From the NCBI RefSeq assembly GCF_016863135.1, contig NZ_BOOH01000016.1:1-64000 (forward strand): DNA of 64,000 bases. The letters are read 5' to 3'. Below the pieces are notes generated by a model. That model did not search any database. It was given only the letters and a program-made list of their open reading frames with translations, and had not been told where the DNA came from. How positions within the stretch are numbered: position 1 is the first letter of the stretch; each line of letters opens with the position of its first letter. Of the stretch, positions 55,491-64,000 are shown one piece after another. The position numbers and the translations under genes are program-made. The DNA comes from Planobispora longispora. GTDB lineage: Bacteria; Actinomycetota; Actinomycetes; Streptosporangiales; Streptosporangiaceae.

Positions 55491-55565
55491 GCGCTCTTCT
55501 CCGCCCGCCGGACGCTCGCTGGTTTCACTGCTTCACGACTTCCAAGGTTCTCGGGGGCTCCGGGC

Positions 55566-57788
55566 TCAGGACTCGTTCCCGGCGGGCACGGCGGGCTGCC
55601 GGGCCGGGGGTTTGGCGGCCGCGGCGCGACGGGCTCCGCGGCGGCGCAGGATCCGCATCACCACGGCGGCGAGCATCACCACGAGGGCGCCGCCCACGAT
55701 CACCAGGGCGATCCCGGTGTAGCCGGTCGTCCGCACGGTCAGTTTGACCCGCTCGCCGTACTTGCGCTCGTCGTCGGTGGTGAGCTGGACCGTCACCGAG
55801 GTCTGGCCGCTGCCGTTGGGGATCATCGGGACCCGGATGGTCTCGGTCTGGCCGCTGGAGATGACCATGGAGTCCTCGTAGGGCTCGATCTTCAGCAGCT
55901 TGGGCCTCTCCGAGGTGACCTTGACCCGGACCTTGACGGTGCTCTCCAGGCCGTTGCGGACGCTGATCGGCACCTCGCCGTCCTGTCCGGCCAGGGTGCG
56001 GATCTGGGAGAGCTCGTTGCCGGTGATCGAGACCTTGGCGATCCGGGCGTCGATCGTCTCCCGCACCCGCTCGACGTACGGCGCCGCGTCGTCGGTCCGG
56101 CCCCGCCAGGCGGAGGAGGAGAGGCGGAGCAGCGCCCGGTCGAACGTGGCGACGTCCGAGGCCGTGGTGACGGCGGCGGTCAGGTCGGCCCGCGCGTCGA
56201 CCCGGCGGACGCTCCCCATGTAGGCCTTGTCGAGCTCTCCCTGCCGGTCCTGGCCGGTGTAGGCGAGGTCGGCGCGGGCCGCCGGAGTCTTGGCCGGCTT
56301 CACCGAGTCGAGCGTCGCGGGCGTCACCCAGGGCAGGGACGCGGCCGTCTCCACCAGGTCGGTCACGTAGGCCGGGTCGGGGGACCAGCGCCGGGGCGGG
56401 ACGACGAGCACGGTCCGGGGGGAGGCGGCGGCCGTGGCGCCGGGAGCGGTCTCGGCACCGGGGGCGACGGCGCTCTCGGCGCTGATCATCGCGGTCTCGG
56501 CGATGAAGCGCTGCCGGTTCAGCAGGGCGGCGCCCGGGGCGGAGGTCGCCGCCGCGCCGAGGGTGTCGCTCAGCACGGAGTCGGCGACCAGCGCCTGGAC
56601 CGGGCCGCTCACGCTGGACAGGGAGCCCACGGCGTCCGGGGTGACGGGCGGCGGGGCGGAGGCGTCGGCGCCCTCAGGGGTGGCCGGGGCGGCCACGGTG
56701 GTCGCGAGCGGCAGGTTCATCGAGTTCAGCAGCACGGTGCCGACCCCGGAGGTCGCCAGGAGATCCAGCCCGTCGTAGTCGATCATCCCGCCGACCGGCC
56801 AGGCGATGTCGGTGCGGACCTCGCGGCCCAGGATCTCCGCGGCGACCTTCGCGCCCGTCTCGACGCCCGTCGCGGTGACGTCGTCGAGGCCGTTGTGGGC
56901 CAGGGCGGTCACGTCGGGGTCGGCGTAGGGGGTGGCCACCACCGGGGGATCGGTCAGGGCCGTCCTGAGGTCGCCGAGCCACGTGGTCGCGGCGGGGTTT
57001 CCGGGCCGGCGCGCGGTCCTGCCCTCCGACCTGCTCCAGTGGGCGCCGCCCGCGACCCGCGCGTCGTCGAGCAGCGCGGGGTCGACCACCCAGGTGAGGC
57101 CCTCGACCGAGGAGGTGTCCTGGGCGATCTTCAGCAGGTTGCCCAGGCGCTTGCCCGAGGCCATGGCGGCGGGCAGGCCCTCGTCGATGAAGGTGCCGTC
57201 GTCGGCCCGGCGGGGCTGGTCGACGATCGGCAGCACCACGGCGAGCCGCGTGCGCGGCGCCTTGACGTCCTGCGGCAGGTAGGTGATGAAGGTGCGCTGG
57301 ACGGCGACCTGCTGGCCGAGGCCGTCACGCACCTGGATCATCACCGGGTAGACGCCGAAGCGCGAGATGCCCAGCCTCTGCGGGGTGAAGGCGAACTCCC
57401 ACGCGACCTTGCCCGACGGCGCGATCGGCTGCTGGTAGTTCTCCACCAGCCACGGGGCCGGCTGGTACCCCTCCTGGCCGCTCAGGTAGGCGGCCATGTG
57501 GGCGCGCTGGGTGAACGGCTGCGGGGAGTAGTTCATCCGGATGTAGAGGTTGCTGAGGACCTCCTTGCCGGTGTTGAGGAGGGAGCCGGAGACCTTGATC
57601 TCGGTGGTCGGCTCCCGGGGCAGGTCGGGCCCGATCTCCTCGACCACGAGCTGGGCGGTCTGGCGCGCCGTGTTCGGGGCGGCACTCGCCGTGCCCGCCT
57701 GCGCGCTCGCCGTACCGTGAAGGGCCACGGCCGCCGGAGAGAGCAGCGTGGCTGTGAGGGAGGCGAGCAGCGCGGCCTTGCGGATCAC
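55566..57788 (-). CDS. DUF6049 family secreted, membrane-anchored protein
   Basis: 740 residues. Signal peptide 1-32; an immunoglobulin-like domain (EIKVSGSLLNTGKEVLSNLY); a large central alpha/beta region with polysaccharide-deacetylase-like features; C-terminal Ig-like strands, one membrane helix (about 693-713, ALVIVGGALVVMLAAVVMRI) and a basic cytosolic tail. It is the counterpart of Rv3909 next to murJ in mycobacteria, of unknown but envelope-related role. GTG 57788. Confidence 0.88.
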   Translation of the reverse strand: MIRKAALLASLTATLLSPAAVALHGTASAQAGTASAAPNTARQTAQLVVEEIGPDLPREPTTEIKVSGSLLNTGKEVLSNLYIRMNYSPQPFTQRAHMAAYLSGQEGYQPAPWLVENYQQPIAPSGKVAWEFAFTPQRLGISRFGVYPVMIQVRDGLGQQVAVQRTFITYLPQDVKAPRTRLAVVLPIVDQPRRADDGTFIDEGLPAAMASGKRLGNLLKIAQDTSSVEGLTWVVDPALLDDARVAGGAHWSRSEGRTARRPGNPAATTWLGDLRTALTDPPVVATPYADPDVTALAHNGLDDVTATGVETGAKVAAEILGREVRTDIAWPVGGMIDYDGLDLLATSGVGTVLLNSMNLPLATTVAAPATPEGADASAPPPVTPDAVGSLSSVSGPVQALVADSVLSDTLGAAATSAPGAALLNRQRFIAETAMISAESAVAPGAETAPGATAAASPRTVLVVPPRRWSPDPAYVTDLVETAASLPWVTPATLDSVKPAKTPAARADLAYTGQDRQGELDKAYMGSVRRVDARADLTAAVTTASDVATFDRALLRLSSSAWRGRTDDAAPYVERVRETIDARIAKVSITGNELSQIRTLAGQDGEVPISVRNGLESTVKVRVKVTSERPKLLKIEPYEDSMVISSGQTETIRVPMIPNGSGQTSVTVQLTTDDERKYGERVKLTVRTTGYTGIALVIVGGALVVMLAAVVMRILRRRGARRAAAAKPPARQPAVPAGNES

Positions 57789-57857
57789 GTGCCGGCCAAG
57801 GGTGGAATACGGCGCACGCCCGTAATGCTAAGGGGTGTCCGACCGGCGCCGCCGGGC

Positions 57858-58379
57858 TTACCCGGCGAGCTGTGCGGTCACCGGCTCGGTTCTGATCCGG
57901 GGCTGGGAGAGGTCGGCGACCTTCCCGGAGACGAGTCCGAGCAGGTCGGCGGCGTGTATCAGGAGCGCGGTGTGGCGCTCGCCGGTCGGGGTGTGCACGA
58001 GTCCGGTGATCCTGTGCAGCCGCTCGTCCACGAGCACGGTCAGCCCCTCGGGGAGCAGCAGCGGGCAGACCAGCCCGGCGGCGTAGTCGGTGGCGGAGTT
58101 CACGGTGAAGGCGGAGGCGGGGCGGACCCTGCGGGCGCCCAGCGCGCCGCCGATGGCGCCCGGCCTGGGCGGCGACCCGACCGGGGAGACGACCGCCACC
58201 GGTTCGCGGCCGATCCGCGTGGTGACCTCGAAGACGGAGACGCCCACGCAGGTCGCGGGGTCGGCGGACAGCACCTCGGGCAGCTCGTCGGCACACGTCA
58301 ACGCGCGCGGAAGGCGTACGATCTCATGATGGATCTGGTGGGCCAGGAGCCATCGGTGGATCGCGAGGGCGTCCTTCAT
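57858..58379 (-). CDS. YbaK/EbsC-type aminoacyl-tRNA deacylase
   Basis: 173 residues. IHHEIVRLPRALTCADELPE, VSPVGSPPRPGAIGGALGA and the conserved late GLVCPLLLPEGLTVLVDE match the YbaK/ProX editing fold, which hydrolyses mischarged tRNA in trans. The usual catalytic Lys near the SGGRG-like block is not evident, so activity is uncertain. Divergent from the CCA-adding enzyme gene. Confidence 0.75.
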   Translation of the reverse strand: MKDALAIHRWLLAHQIHHEIVRLPRALTCADELPEVLSADPATCVGVSVFEVTTRIGREPVAVVSPVGSPPRPGAIGGALGARRVRPASAFTVNSATDYAAGLVCPLLLPEGLTVLVDERLHRITGLVHTPTGERHTALLIHAADLLGLVSGKVADLSQPRIRTEPVTAQLAG

Positions 58380-58500
58380 GAATGTCCTCCCTGCCTCGTC
58401 GCTCAGCCCCGTCCGGCTCCCTGACCGACCGTAACCTGGTGATCGCTACACGGCGTATCCCCAGCGGGGAACGTATCCCTAACCGAAGGACCTACCCGGT

Positions 58501-59937
58501 TTGTCCCTTTCAAATCTGACTGAGAGCCAGCGGCACGGCATGAGCGAGCTGTTCCGGAAGATCGCCCCGGTCGTCGACGAGCTCGGCGATCTCTTCGCCG
58601 GGCGGGGATACGAGATCGCCCTCGTGGGCGGTTCCGTCCGTGACGTCCTGCTCGGCAGGATCGGCAACGACCTCGACCTGACCACCAGCGCCCGCCCCGA
58701 GGCGGTCCTGGAGCTCATCCGCGACTGGGCCGACACGACCTGGACGATCGGCATCGACTTCGGCACGGTCGGCGCGCGCAAGGGCAACTGGATGCTGGAG
58801 ATCACCACCTACCGCAGCGAGTCGTACGACCCCCGCTCGCGCAAGCCCGAGGTGATCTACGGCGAGACTCTGGAGGGCGACCTCGCCCGCCGCGACTTCG
58901 CGGTCAACGCGATGGCGCTTCGGCTGCCCGGCCGGGAGTTCGTGGACCCGCACGGCGGCCTGGACGACCTGCACGCCAAGGTGATGCGCACCCCGGGTCC
59001 GCCGGAGCAGTCCTTCGACGACGACCCGCTGCGGATGCTCCGCGCCGCCCGGTTCGCCAGCCAGCTCGGCTTCACCGTGGACCCGGCGGCCTTCGCCGCG
59101 ATGACCGCGATGGCCGACCGGATCGAGATCGTCTCCGCCGAGCGGATCCGCGACGAGCTGGACAAACTGATCTGCGGCGACCACCCCCGCGAGGGGCTCG
59201 GCTACCTGGTCGACTCCGGGCTGGCCGCGCACGTCCTGCCCGAGCTGCCCGCCCTCCGCCTGGAGATCGACGAGCACCACCGGCACAAGGACGTCTACGA
59301 GCACACCCTGATCGTCCTGGAGCAGGCCATCGACCAGGAGGAGGGCGGCCCGGACCGGATCCTGCGCTGGGCCGCGCTCATGCACGACGCGGGCAAGCCC
59401 AAGACCCGGCGGCACGAGCCGGGCGGCCGGGTCTCCTTCCACCACCACGAGGTGGTCGGGGCCAAGATCACGAAGAAGCGCATGGCGGAGCTGCGGTTCC
59501 CCAAGGACGTGGTGGCCGACGTCTCCCGCCTGGTCGAGCTGCACCTGCGCTTCCACGGGTACGGCACCGGCGAGTGGACCGACTCGGCGGTGCGCCGCTA
59601 CGTCCGGGACGCCGGGCACCTGCTCGAACACCTCCACAAGCTCACCCGGGCCGACTGCACCACTCGCAACCGGCGCAAGGCCCAGGCCCTGTCCCGGACC
59701 TACGACCAGCTCGAGGAGCGCATCGCCCGGCTCGCCGAGGAGGAGGAGCTCGGCAAGATCCGTCCCGAGCTGGACGGCAACGAGATCCAGGCGATCCTCG
59801 GCGTCCCGCCCGGCCCGGTCGTCGGTCGCGCCTACAAGTTCCTCCTCGACCTGCGCATGGACGAGGGCGTCATCGGCAAGGAGGCCGCCGCCGAGGCCCT
59901 GCGCGCGTGGGCGCGGGAGAACGGCCTGATCTCCTGA
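58501..59937 (+). CDS. CCA tRNA nucleotidyltransferase (poly(A) polymerase family)
   Basis: 478 residues. Nucleotidyltransferase head VGGSVRDVLLGRIGNDLDLT with the two metal-binding Asp, RRDFAVNAMAL and the RNA-binding ERIRDELDKL, then an HD domain (MHDAGKPKTRR). It adds or repairs tRNA CCA ends, relevant here because most tRNA genes in the window lack encoded CCA. TTG 58501 has GAAGGA upstream; ATG 58540 is an alternative. Confidence 0.93.
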   Translation: MSLSNLTESQRHGMSELFRKIAPVVDELGDLFAGRGYEIALVGGSVRDVLLGRIGNDLDLTTSARPEAVLELIRDWADTTWTIGIDFGTVGARKGNWMLEITTYRSESYDPRSRKPEVIYGETLEGDLARRDFAVNAMALRLPGREFVDPHGGLDDLHAKVMRTPGPPEQSFDDDPLRMLRAARFASQLGFTVDPAAFAAMTAMADRIEIVSAERIRDELDKLICGDHPREGLGYLVDSGLAAHVLPELPALRLEIDEHHRHKDVYEHTLIVLEQAIDQEEGGPDRILRWAALMHDAGKPKTRRHEPGGRVSFHHHEVVGAKITKKRMAELRFPKDVVADVSRLVELHLRFHGYGTGEWTDSAVRRYVRDAGHLLEHLHKLTRADCTTRNRRKAQALSRTYDQLEERIARLAEEEELGKIRPELDGNEIQAILGVPPGPVVGRAYKFLLDLRMDEGVIGKEAAAEALRAWARENGLIS

Positions 59938-60098
59938 CCCCGCCCGCCGTCCCGGAACGTCCGACGGGACGCCGGGAGGCGATACGGCACGGTCCGGTCC
60001 TCTCCCGCCCGCCGGCCCGGGGCAGTCGATGAGGCGCCGGGTCGGCGGGATGCCGTACGGTGCGGCCCGGCGCCGTGGGCGGCGCGTAAGGTGGCCGC

Positions 60099-61325
60099 GT
60101 GGACGTGCTAGGTCTCGATCGCGATCACGTGTGGCATCCCTACGCCGCGACGCCCCCGGCCGTGCCGGTGCACCAGGTGGTGCGGGCCGAGGGGGTGCGG
60201 CTGACCCTCGCCGACGGGCGGGAGCTGGTCGACGGGATGTCGTCGTGGTGGGCGGCGATCCACGGCTACAACCACCCGCGTCTCAACCAGGCGGTCAGGG
60301 ACCAGCTCGGGGACATGGCGCACGTCATGTTCGGCGGCCTCACCCACGAGCCCGCCGTACGGCTGGCGCACCGGCTCGCGGGCATGACCGGCCTGCCGAA
60401 GGTGTTCCTCGCCGACTCCGGGTCGGTGGCCGTCGAGGTCGCGATCAAGATGGCCTTCCAGTTCACCGGGAGGAGCCGCCTGCTGACGGTCAGGGGCGGC
60501 TACCACGGCGACACCTTCGGGGCGATGGCCGTGTGCGACCCGGTCAACGGGATGCACCACCTGTTCTCCGGCGCGCTCCCTGAGCACCTCTTCGTCCCCC
60601 GGCCCCCCGCCCGCCACGAGGAGTCCTACCTCGCCGAGCTGGAGGCGACGGTCGCCCGGCACGCCCGCGAGCTGGCGGCGATCATCGTGGAGCCGGTCGT
60701 CCAGGGCGCGGGCGGCATGCACTTCTACCACCCGGCCTACCTGCGCCGGCTCCGGGAGCTGGCCGACGAGCACGGCGTCCTGCTGATCGCCGACGAGATC
60801 GCCACCGGCTTCGGCCGCACGGGGGAGTTGTTCGGCTGCGACCACGCCGGGATCAAGCCCGACATCATGTGCCTGGGCAAGGCGCTGACCGGCGGTTACA
60901 TGTCGCTGGCGGCGGCCCTGTGCACCGAGCGGGTCGCGGCGGGCATCGGGGTGCTGATGCACGGGCCGACGTTCATGGGCAACCCGCTGGCCACGGCGGT
61001 CGCGGGGGCCTCGCTCGACCTGCTGGCCGAGCGGCCCTGGCGGGAGGAGGTCGCCGGGATCGAGGCGGGGCTCGCCGGGGGCCTGGCCGGGATCGCCGGG
61101 CTCCCCGGGGTGAAGGACGTGCGCGTGCTCGGCGCGATCGGCGTGATCGAGACCACCGCACCCGTCGATGTCTCGAAAATTCAGGACATCGTGATGCGGC
61201 ACGGCGTCTGGCTCCGGCCGTTCGGCCACCTGATCTACACCATGCCGCCGTACGGGATCGGCGACGACCTGGAGCGGATCACTACCGCGATGACGGCTGC
61301 GGCACGGGCGCTCGGCGCGGCGTGA
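60099..61325 (+). CDS. bioA: Adenosylmethionine-8-amino-7-oxononanoate aminotransferase (BioA)
   Basis: 408 residues, class III aminotransferase. The substrate-binding [16 protein letters not shown] and the N-terminal HVWHPYA are diagnostic of Bio[12 protein letters not shown], the PLP aspartate in [14 protein letters not shown] and the PLP lysine in [11 protein letters not shown] are present. It makes diaminopelargonate in biotin synthesis; bioF and bioD are not nearby. GTG 60099. Its 3' end overlaps the convergent MFS gene by 44 bp. Confidence 0.92.
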   Translation: MDVLGLDRDHVWHPYAATPPAVPVHQVVRAEGVRLTLADGRELVDGMSSWWAAIHGYNHPRLNQAVRDQLGDMAHVMFGGLTHEPAVRLAHRLAGMTGLPKVFLADSGSVAVEVAIKMAFQFTGRSRLLTVRGGYHGDTFGAMAVCDPVNGMHHLFSGALPEHLFVPRPPARHEESYLAELEATVARHARELAAIIVEPVVQGAGGMHFYHPAYLRRLRELADEHGVLLIADEIATGFGRTGELFGCDHAGIKPDIMCLGKALTGGYMSLAAALCTERVAAGIGVLMHGPTFMGNPLATAVAGASLDLLAERPWREEVAGIEAGLAGGLAGIAGLPGVKDVRVLGAIGVIETTAPVDVSKIQDIVMRHGVWLRPFGHLIYTMPPYGIGDDLERITTAMTAAARALGAA

Positions 61326-62577
61326 CGATCCGGTAGACCACCGCCCCGCCGGCGTATCCGGCGGTGATGAGGCCGAGCACGAGCAGCGACTTGCCGTCCT
61401 GCGGCAGCAGCAGCGCCGCCAGGGCGGCGGCCAGGACGTAGCTGCCGTTGAAGAGCATGTCGTAGATCGAGAACGCGCGCCCGAGGTAGGCGTCCTCGAT
61501 GTCCCGCTGCACCATCGTGTCCGCGCAGATCTTGATGCTCTGCCCGGCGATGCCGAGCACGAAGCCCCCGACGGCGAAGCCCCACTGCTGGAACGGCGCG
61601 CACAGGGCGAACGTCACGACTCCCGCGGTGACGAGCATGGCCGGGATCCACCGCTGGACGCCGAAGCGCTCGGTGGCCCACGGCGTGACCAGCACGGCCA
61701 GGAAGTAGCCCACCCCCGACGTGGCGACCACCACGGTCACCGCGTCCAGCGCGTCCTCGGCGCTCTCGGCGAAGTAGTAGCGCGAGAGCATCACCAGCAT
61801 CGCCGTGCACATGCCGTACATGAACCGGTGGGTGGCCATCGCGCCCATCGCCGCGGCGGCGGCCCGGTGGTGGACGATGTGCCGCGCGCCGTCGGCCAGG
61901 CCGCTCAGCACGTGCCGCACGGCCTCGCGGGCCTGCGGCCGGTTCGGGTCGTAGGCGGGGCCGAGCAGTTCGCGGCGCATCGTCGCGGCGATCAGCGCGC
62001 TGAGCCCGAAGATGAGGCCGGACATGACCATGAGCACGGCGATGCCCTGGTCGTCGGCTCCGAAGGCCTTCCTGAGCAGGTAGCCGACGCCCACGCCGAC
62101 GAAGGTCAGCACGGTGCCCGAGGTCGGGGTGACCGCGTTGGCCACCATCAGCCGGTCGGACGGGACGACGTGCGGGAGCGAGGCTCCCAGCGCGGCCAGG
62201 AAGAAGCGGTTCACGCCGAGCACGCACAGCGCGGCGGCGTAGAAGATCCAGTCGGGCACGCCGGCGAGGAGCAGGGCCCCGGTGGCCAGCAGCAGCGTGC
62301 CGCGGATCAGCGGCGCGACGACCAGGATCTGCCGCCGGGACCAGCGGTCGATGAAAACGCCTGCGAACGGTCCGAGGACGGAGTACGGCAGAAGCAGTAC
62401 GGCCAGGCCCGCGGCGATCTGGACGGCGCTGGTGCTCTTCTCCGGGCTGAAGAAGGCGAACCCGCCCACCGCGAACTGGAAGATCCCGTCGGAGAACTGC
62501 GAGACCAGGCGGGTGCTGTACAGCCGCCGGAAGTCCCGCCCCCGCAGGACCACACGCAGATCGGATACGAACGACAC
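61282..62577 (-). CDS. MFS transporter
   Basis: 431 residues, 12 predicted membrane helices. [20 protein letters not shown] at the start and the loop [14 protein letters not shown] are as in MFS_3-type exporters. Function unknown. Terminal codons overlap those of bioA on the other strand, so the two transcripts are antisense at their ends. Confidence 0.88.
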   Translation of the reverse strand: MSFVSDLRVVLRGRDFRRLYSTRLVSQFSDGIFQFAVGGFAFFSPEKSTSAVQIAAGLAVLLLPYSVLGPFAGVFIDRWSRRQILVVAPLIRGTLLLATGALLLAGVPDWIFYAAALCVLGVNRFFLAALGASLPHVVPSDRLMVANAVTPTSGTVLTFVGVGVGYLLRKAFGADDQGIAVLMVMSGLIFGLSALIAATMRRELLGPAYDPNRPQAREAVRHVLSGLADGARHIVHHRAAAAAMGAMATHRFMYGMCTAMLVMLSRYYFAESAEDALDAVTVVVATSGVGYFLAVLVTPWATERFGVQRWIPAMLVTAGVVTFALCAPFQQWGFAVGGFVLGIAGQSIKICADTMVQRDIEDAYLGRAFSIYDMLFNGSYVLAAALAALLLPQDGKSLLVLGLITAGYAGGAVVYRIVTPRRAPVPQPSSR

Positions 62578-62723
62578 TCGCCCAGCCTATGCGTGCCGAT
62601 CCCGATCACAGCATCGGGAACATCCCTGATATCTCAAATGACCTGAAACGACATATCCGGATCTTTCATAACCTATCGCCGATCAGGTGTGGTGAGCAGA
62701 CATGATCACGTACCCTCGGTCGA

Positions 62724-63305
62724 GTGACACCTGATGAGCACGTCGTCCTTGTCGACACCGACGGAAACGCGATCGGCACGGCGCCCAAGGCGGCGGTGCA
62801 CGGCACCGACACGCCGCTCCACCTCGCCTTCTCCAGTTACGTGTTCGACGAGAACGGCAGAGTGCTGCTCAGCAGGCGTGCCTTGCACAAACTCACCTGG
62901 CCGGGCGTGTGGACCAACAGCTGCTGCGGCCACCCCCTGCCCGGCGAGTCGCTCCCGGACGCGGTGATCCGCCGCCTCTCCTACGAGCTGGGTCTCCAGG
63001 TCGACCGGGTGGACCTGCTGCTGCCCCGCTTCTCCTACCGGGCGGTCATGGACAACGGCATCGTCGAGCGCGAGCTCTGCCCGGTCTACCGGGCCGTCGT
63101 CTCGGCCGAGGCGGCGCCCAACGCCGACGAGGTCGACGACGTGCGCTGGATGCCCTGGAAGGAGTTCGCCGACGACGTGCTCCACAACGACATGGCGATC
63201 TCCCCCTGGTGCCGCGAACAGCTCTCCCACCTCGACGACCTCGGCTCCGACCCCCTCCTGTGGCCCGTCGCCAGCCCCGCCGACCTCCCTCCCGCCGCCC
63301 GCTGA
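62724..63305 (+). CDS. idi: Isopentenyl-diphosphate delta-isomerase type I
   Basis: 193 residues, Nudix-like fold. Catalytic Cys in TNSCCGHPLPGE (near residue 68) and Glu in VERELCPVYRA (near 115), with the metal-binding His. Interconverts IPP and DMAPP for isoprenoids. GTG 62724; no ribosome site is seen, possibly leaderless. Confidence 0.96.
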   Translation: MTPDEHVVLVDTDGNAIGTAPKAAVHGTDTPLHLAFSSYVFDENGRVLLSRRALHKLTWPGVWTNSCCGHPLPGESLPDAVIRRLSYELGLQVDRVDLLLPRFSYRAVMDNGIVERELCPVYRAVVSAEAAPNADEVDDVRWMPWKEFADDVLHNDMAISPWCREQLSHLDDLGSDPLLWPVASPADLPPAAR

Positions 63306-63339
63306 CCCGTCCCATCCCGTCCGGGGCGGGCAAAGGCGA

Positions 63340-63370
63340 GAGCCCTCCGCCCGGGGTGGACGAAGGGCTC
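63340..63370. terminator. Convergent hairpin between idi and ino1
   Basis: Arms GAGCCCT and AGGGCTC with a 17-base GC-rich loop that can pair partly (CCGCCCGG). Confidence 0.6.
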
Positions 63371-63387
63371 GGGGGTGAGGGGAGCGG

Positions 63388-64000
63388 TCAGCGCTCGACC
63401 TCGCCGCGGATGAACTTCTCGACGTACTCGCGGGCCTCGTCGTCGGAGTACTGCTCCGGCGGGGACTTCATGAAGTAGGAGGAGGCCGAGAGGATCGGGC
63501 CGGCGATGCCGCGGTCGAGGGCGATCTTGGCGGCGCGGACGGCGTCGATGATGATGCCGGCGGAGTTGGGGGAGTCCCACACCTCCAGCTTGTACTCCAG
63601 GTTCAGCGGGGTGTCGCCGAAGGAGCGGCCCTCCAGGCGGACGTAGGCCCACTTGCGGTCGTCCAGCCACGGCACGTGGTCGGACGGGCCGATGTGCACG
63701 TCGGCCTTGCCCATCTCGTGCGGGATCTGCGAGGTGACCGACTGGGTCTTGGAGATCTTCTTGGACTGCAGGCGCTTGCGCTCCAGCATGTTCATGAAGT
63801 CCATGTTCCCGCCGAAGTTGAGCTGGTAGGTGCGGAGCAGCTCGACACCGCGGTCCTCGAACAGCTTGGCCATCACCCGGTGCGTGATGGTCGCTCCGAC
63901 CTGGGACTTGATGTCGTCGCCGACGATCGGCACCCCGGCCTCGGTGAACTTCTCCGCCCAGACCGGGTCGGAGGCGATGAACACCGGCAGCGCGTTGACG
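63388..64000 (-). CDS. ino1: Inositol-3-phosphate synthase, 3'-terminal part
   Basis: The last 204 residues are in the window; the 5' end is beyond 64000. [31 protein letters not shown] and [19 protein letters not shown] with [19 protein letters not shown] match the short actinobacterial myo-inositol-1-phosphate synthase. It supplies inositol for mycothiol and phosphatidylinositol lipids. Confidence 0.96.
   Translation of the reverse strand, partial: VNALPVFIASDPVWAEKFTEAGVPIVGDDIKSQVGATITHRVMAKLFEDRGVELLRTYQLNFGGNMDFMNMLERKRLQSKKISKTQSVTSQIPHEMGKADVHIGPSDHVPWLDDRKWAYVRLEGRSFGDTPLNLEYKLEVWDSPNSAGIIIDAVRAAKIALDRGIAGPILSASSYFMKSPPEQYSDDEAREYVEKFIRGEVER

Noticed and set aside
53865-58424. A 1519-codon open frame on the plus strand opposite murJ and the DUF6049 gene
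   Set aside because: It mirrors minus-strand coding sequence, is rich in Gly/Arg/His/Gln without any domain, and results from the lack of stops in high-GC antisense frames.

Overview
The window is high-GC DNA from the chromosomal replication-origin region of an actinobacterium. Gene order, codon bias and family content fit a Streptosporangiaceae-like organism (Streptosporangium or Nonomuraea type); this placement is inference from gene content, not a database result. The core runs gyrA-gyrB-dciA-recF-gnd-dnaN-dnaA (minus strand, 21081-33908), then rpmH-rnpA-yidD-yidC-khpB-rsmG-parA-parB (plus strand, 34438-40314). Further right come trxA-trxB, sigM with its anti-sigma factor, a pseudokinase, murJ, a DUF6049 protein, a YbaK-type deacylase and the CCA-adding/poly(A) polymerase family gene, an order much like that around mycobacterial oriC. 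DnaA-box clusters flank dnaA on both sides. Three perfect parS sites (GTTTCACGTGAAAC) are visible, two of them at the centre of larger palindromes that also look like transcription terminators.

Left part (1-6.7 kb) is accessory. It starts with two secreted proteins. Next is a two-gene clpP operon in which the second subunit has Ala in place of the catalytic Ser. Two perfect palindromic operators precede the operon, and a convergent PopR/ClgR-like regulator follows it whose last five residues (YALAA) equal the end of the E. coli ssrA tag. This matches the clpP3-clpP4-popR backup protease system of Streptomyces. A decayed integrative element follows: a truncated tyrosine recombinase at a tRNA-Ala gene, plus a second recombinase remnant with a second copy of the tRNA 3' half 2.17 kb away.

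From 6.8 to 20 kb lies a variable segment between two usually close core landmarks (tRNA-Ala with the DLW-39 small protein, and tRNA-Ile with gyrA). It holds a phosphonatase-like HAD hydrolase, a membrane pentapeptide-repeat protein, a glycosyltransferase/sulfotransferase pair, an MFS exporter, a WYL regulator divergent from an NmrA-like reductase, an array of seven tRNA-like genes in 0.8 kb, an AEC transporter and a large acyltransferase. The tRNA array includes a class I tRNA with a Leu (CAG) anticodon and one gene with a broken acceptor stem. It is preceded by a short promoter-driven reading frame and a hairpin. I rate it the least explained structure in the window.

The right part (40-64 kb) mixes core and small metabolic genes: RibD-like reductase, proline racemase with ornithine cyclodeaminase-like protein, threonine aldolase, a D-Ala-D-Ala ligase family protein, a MocR/2-aminoadipate-type aminotransferase, acetyltransferase, BioA-type aminotransferase, MFS transporter, IPP isomerase and the end of inositol-phosphate synthase. 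Short tandem repeats that begin at or overlap stop codons recur in several places, and recF carries a low-complexity insertion of about 115 residues.
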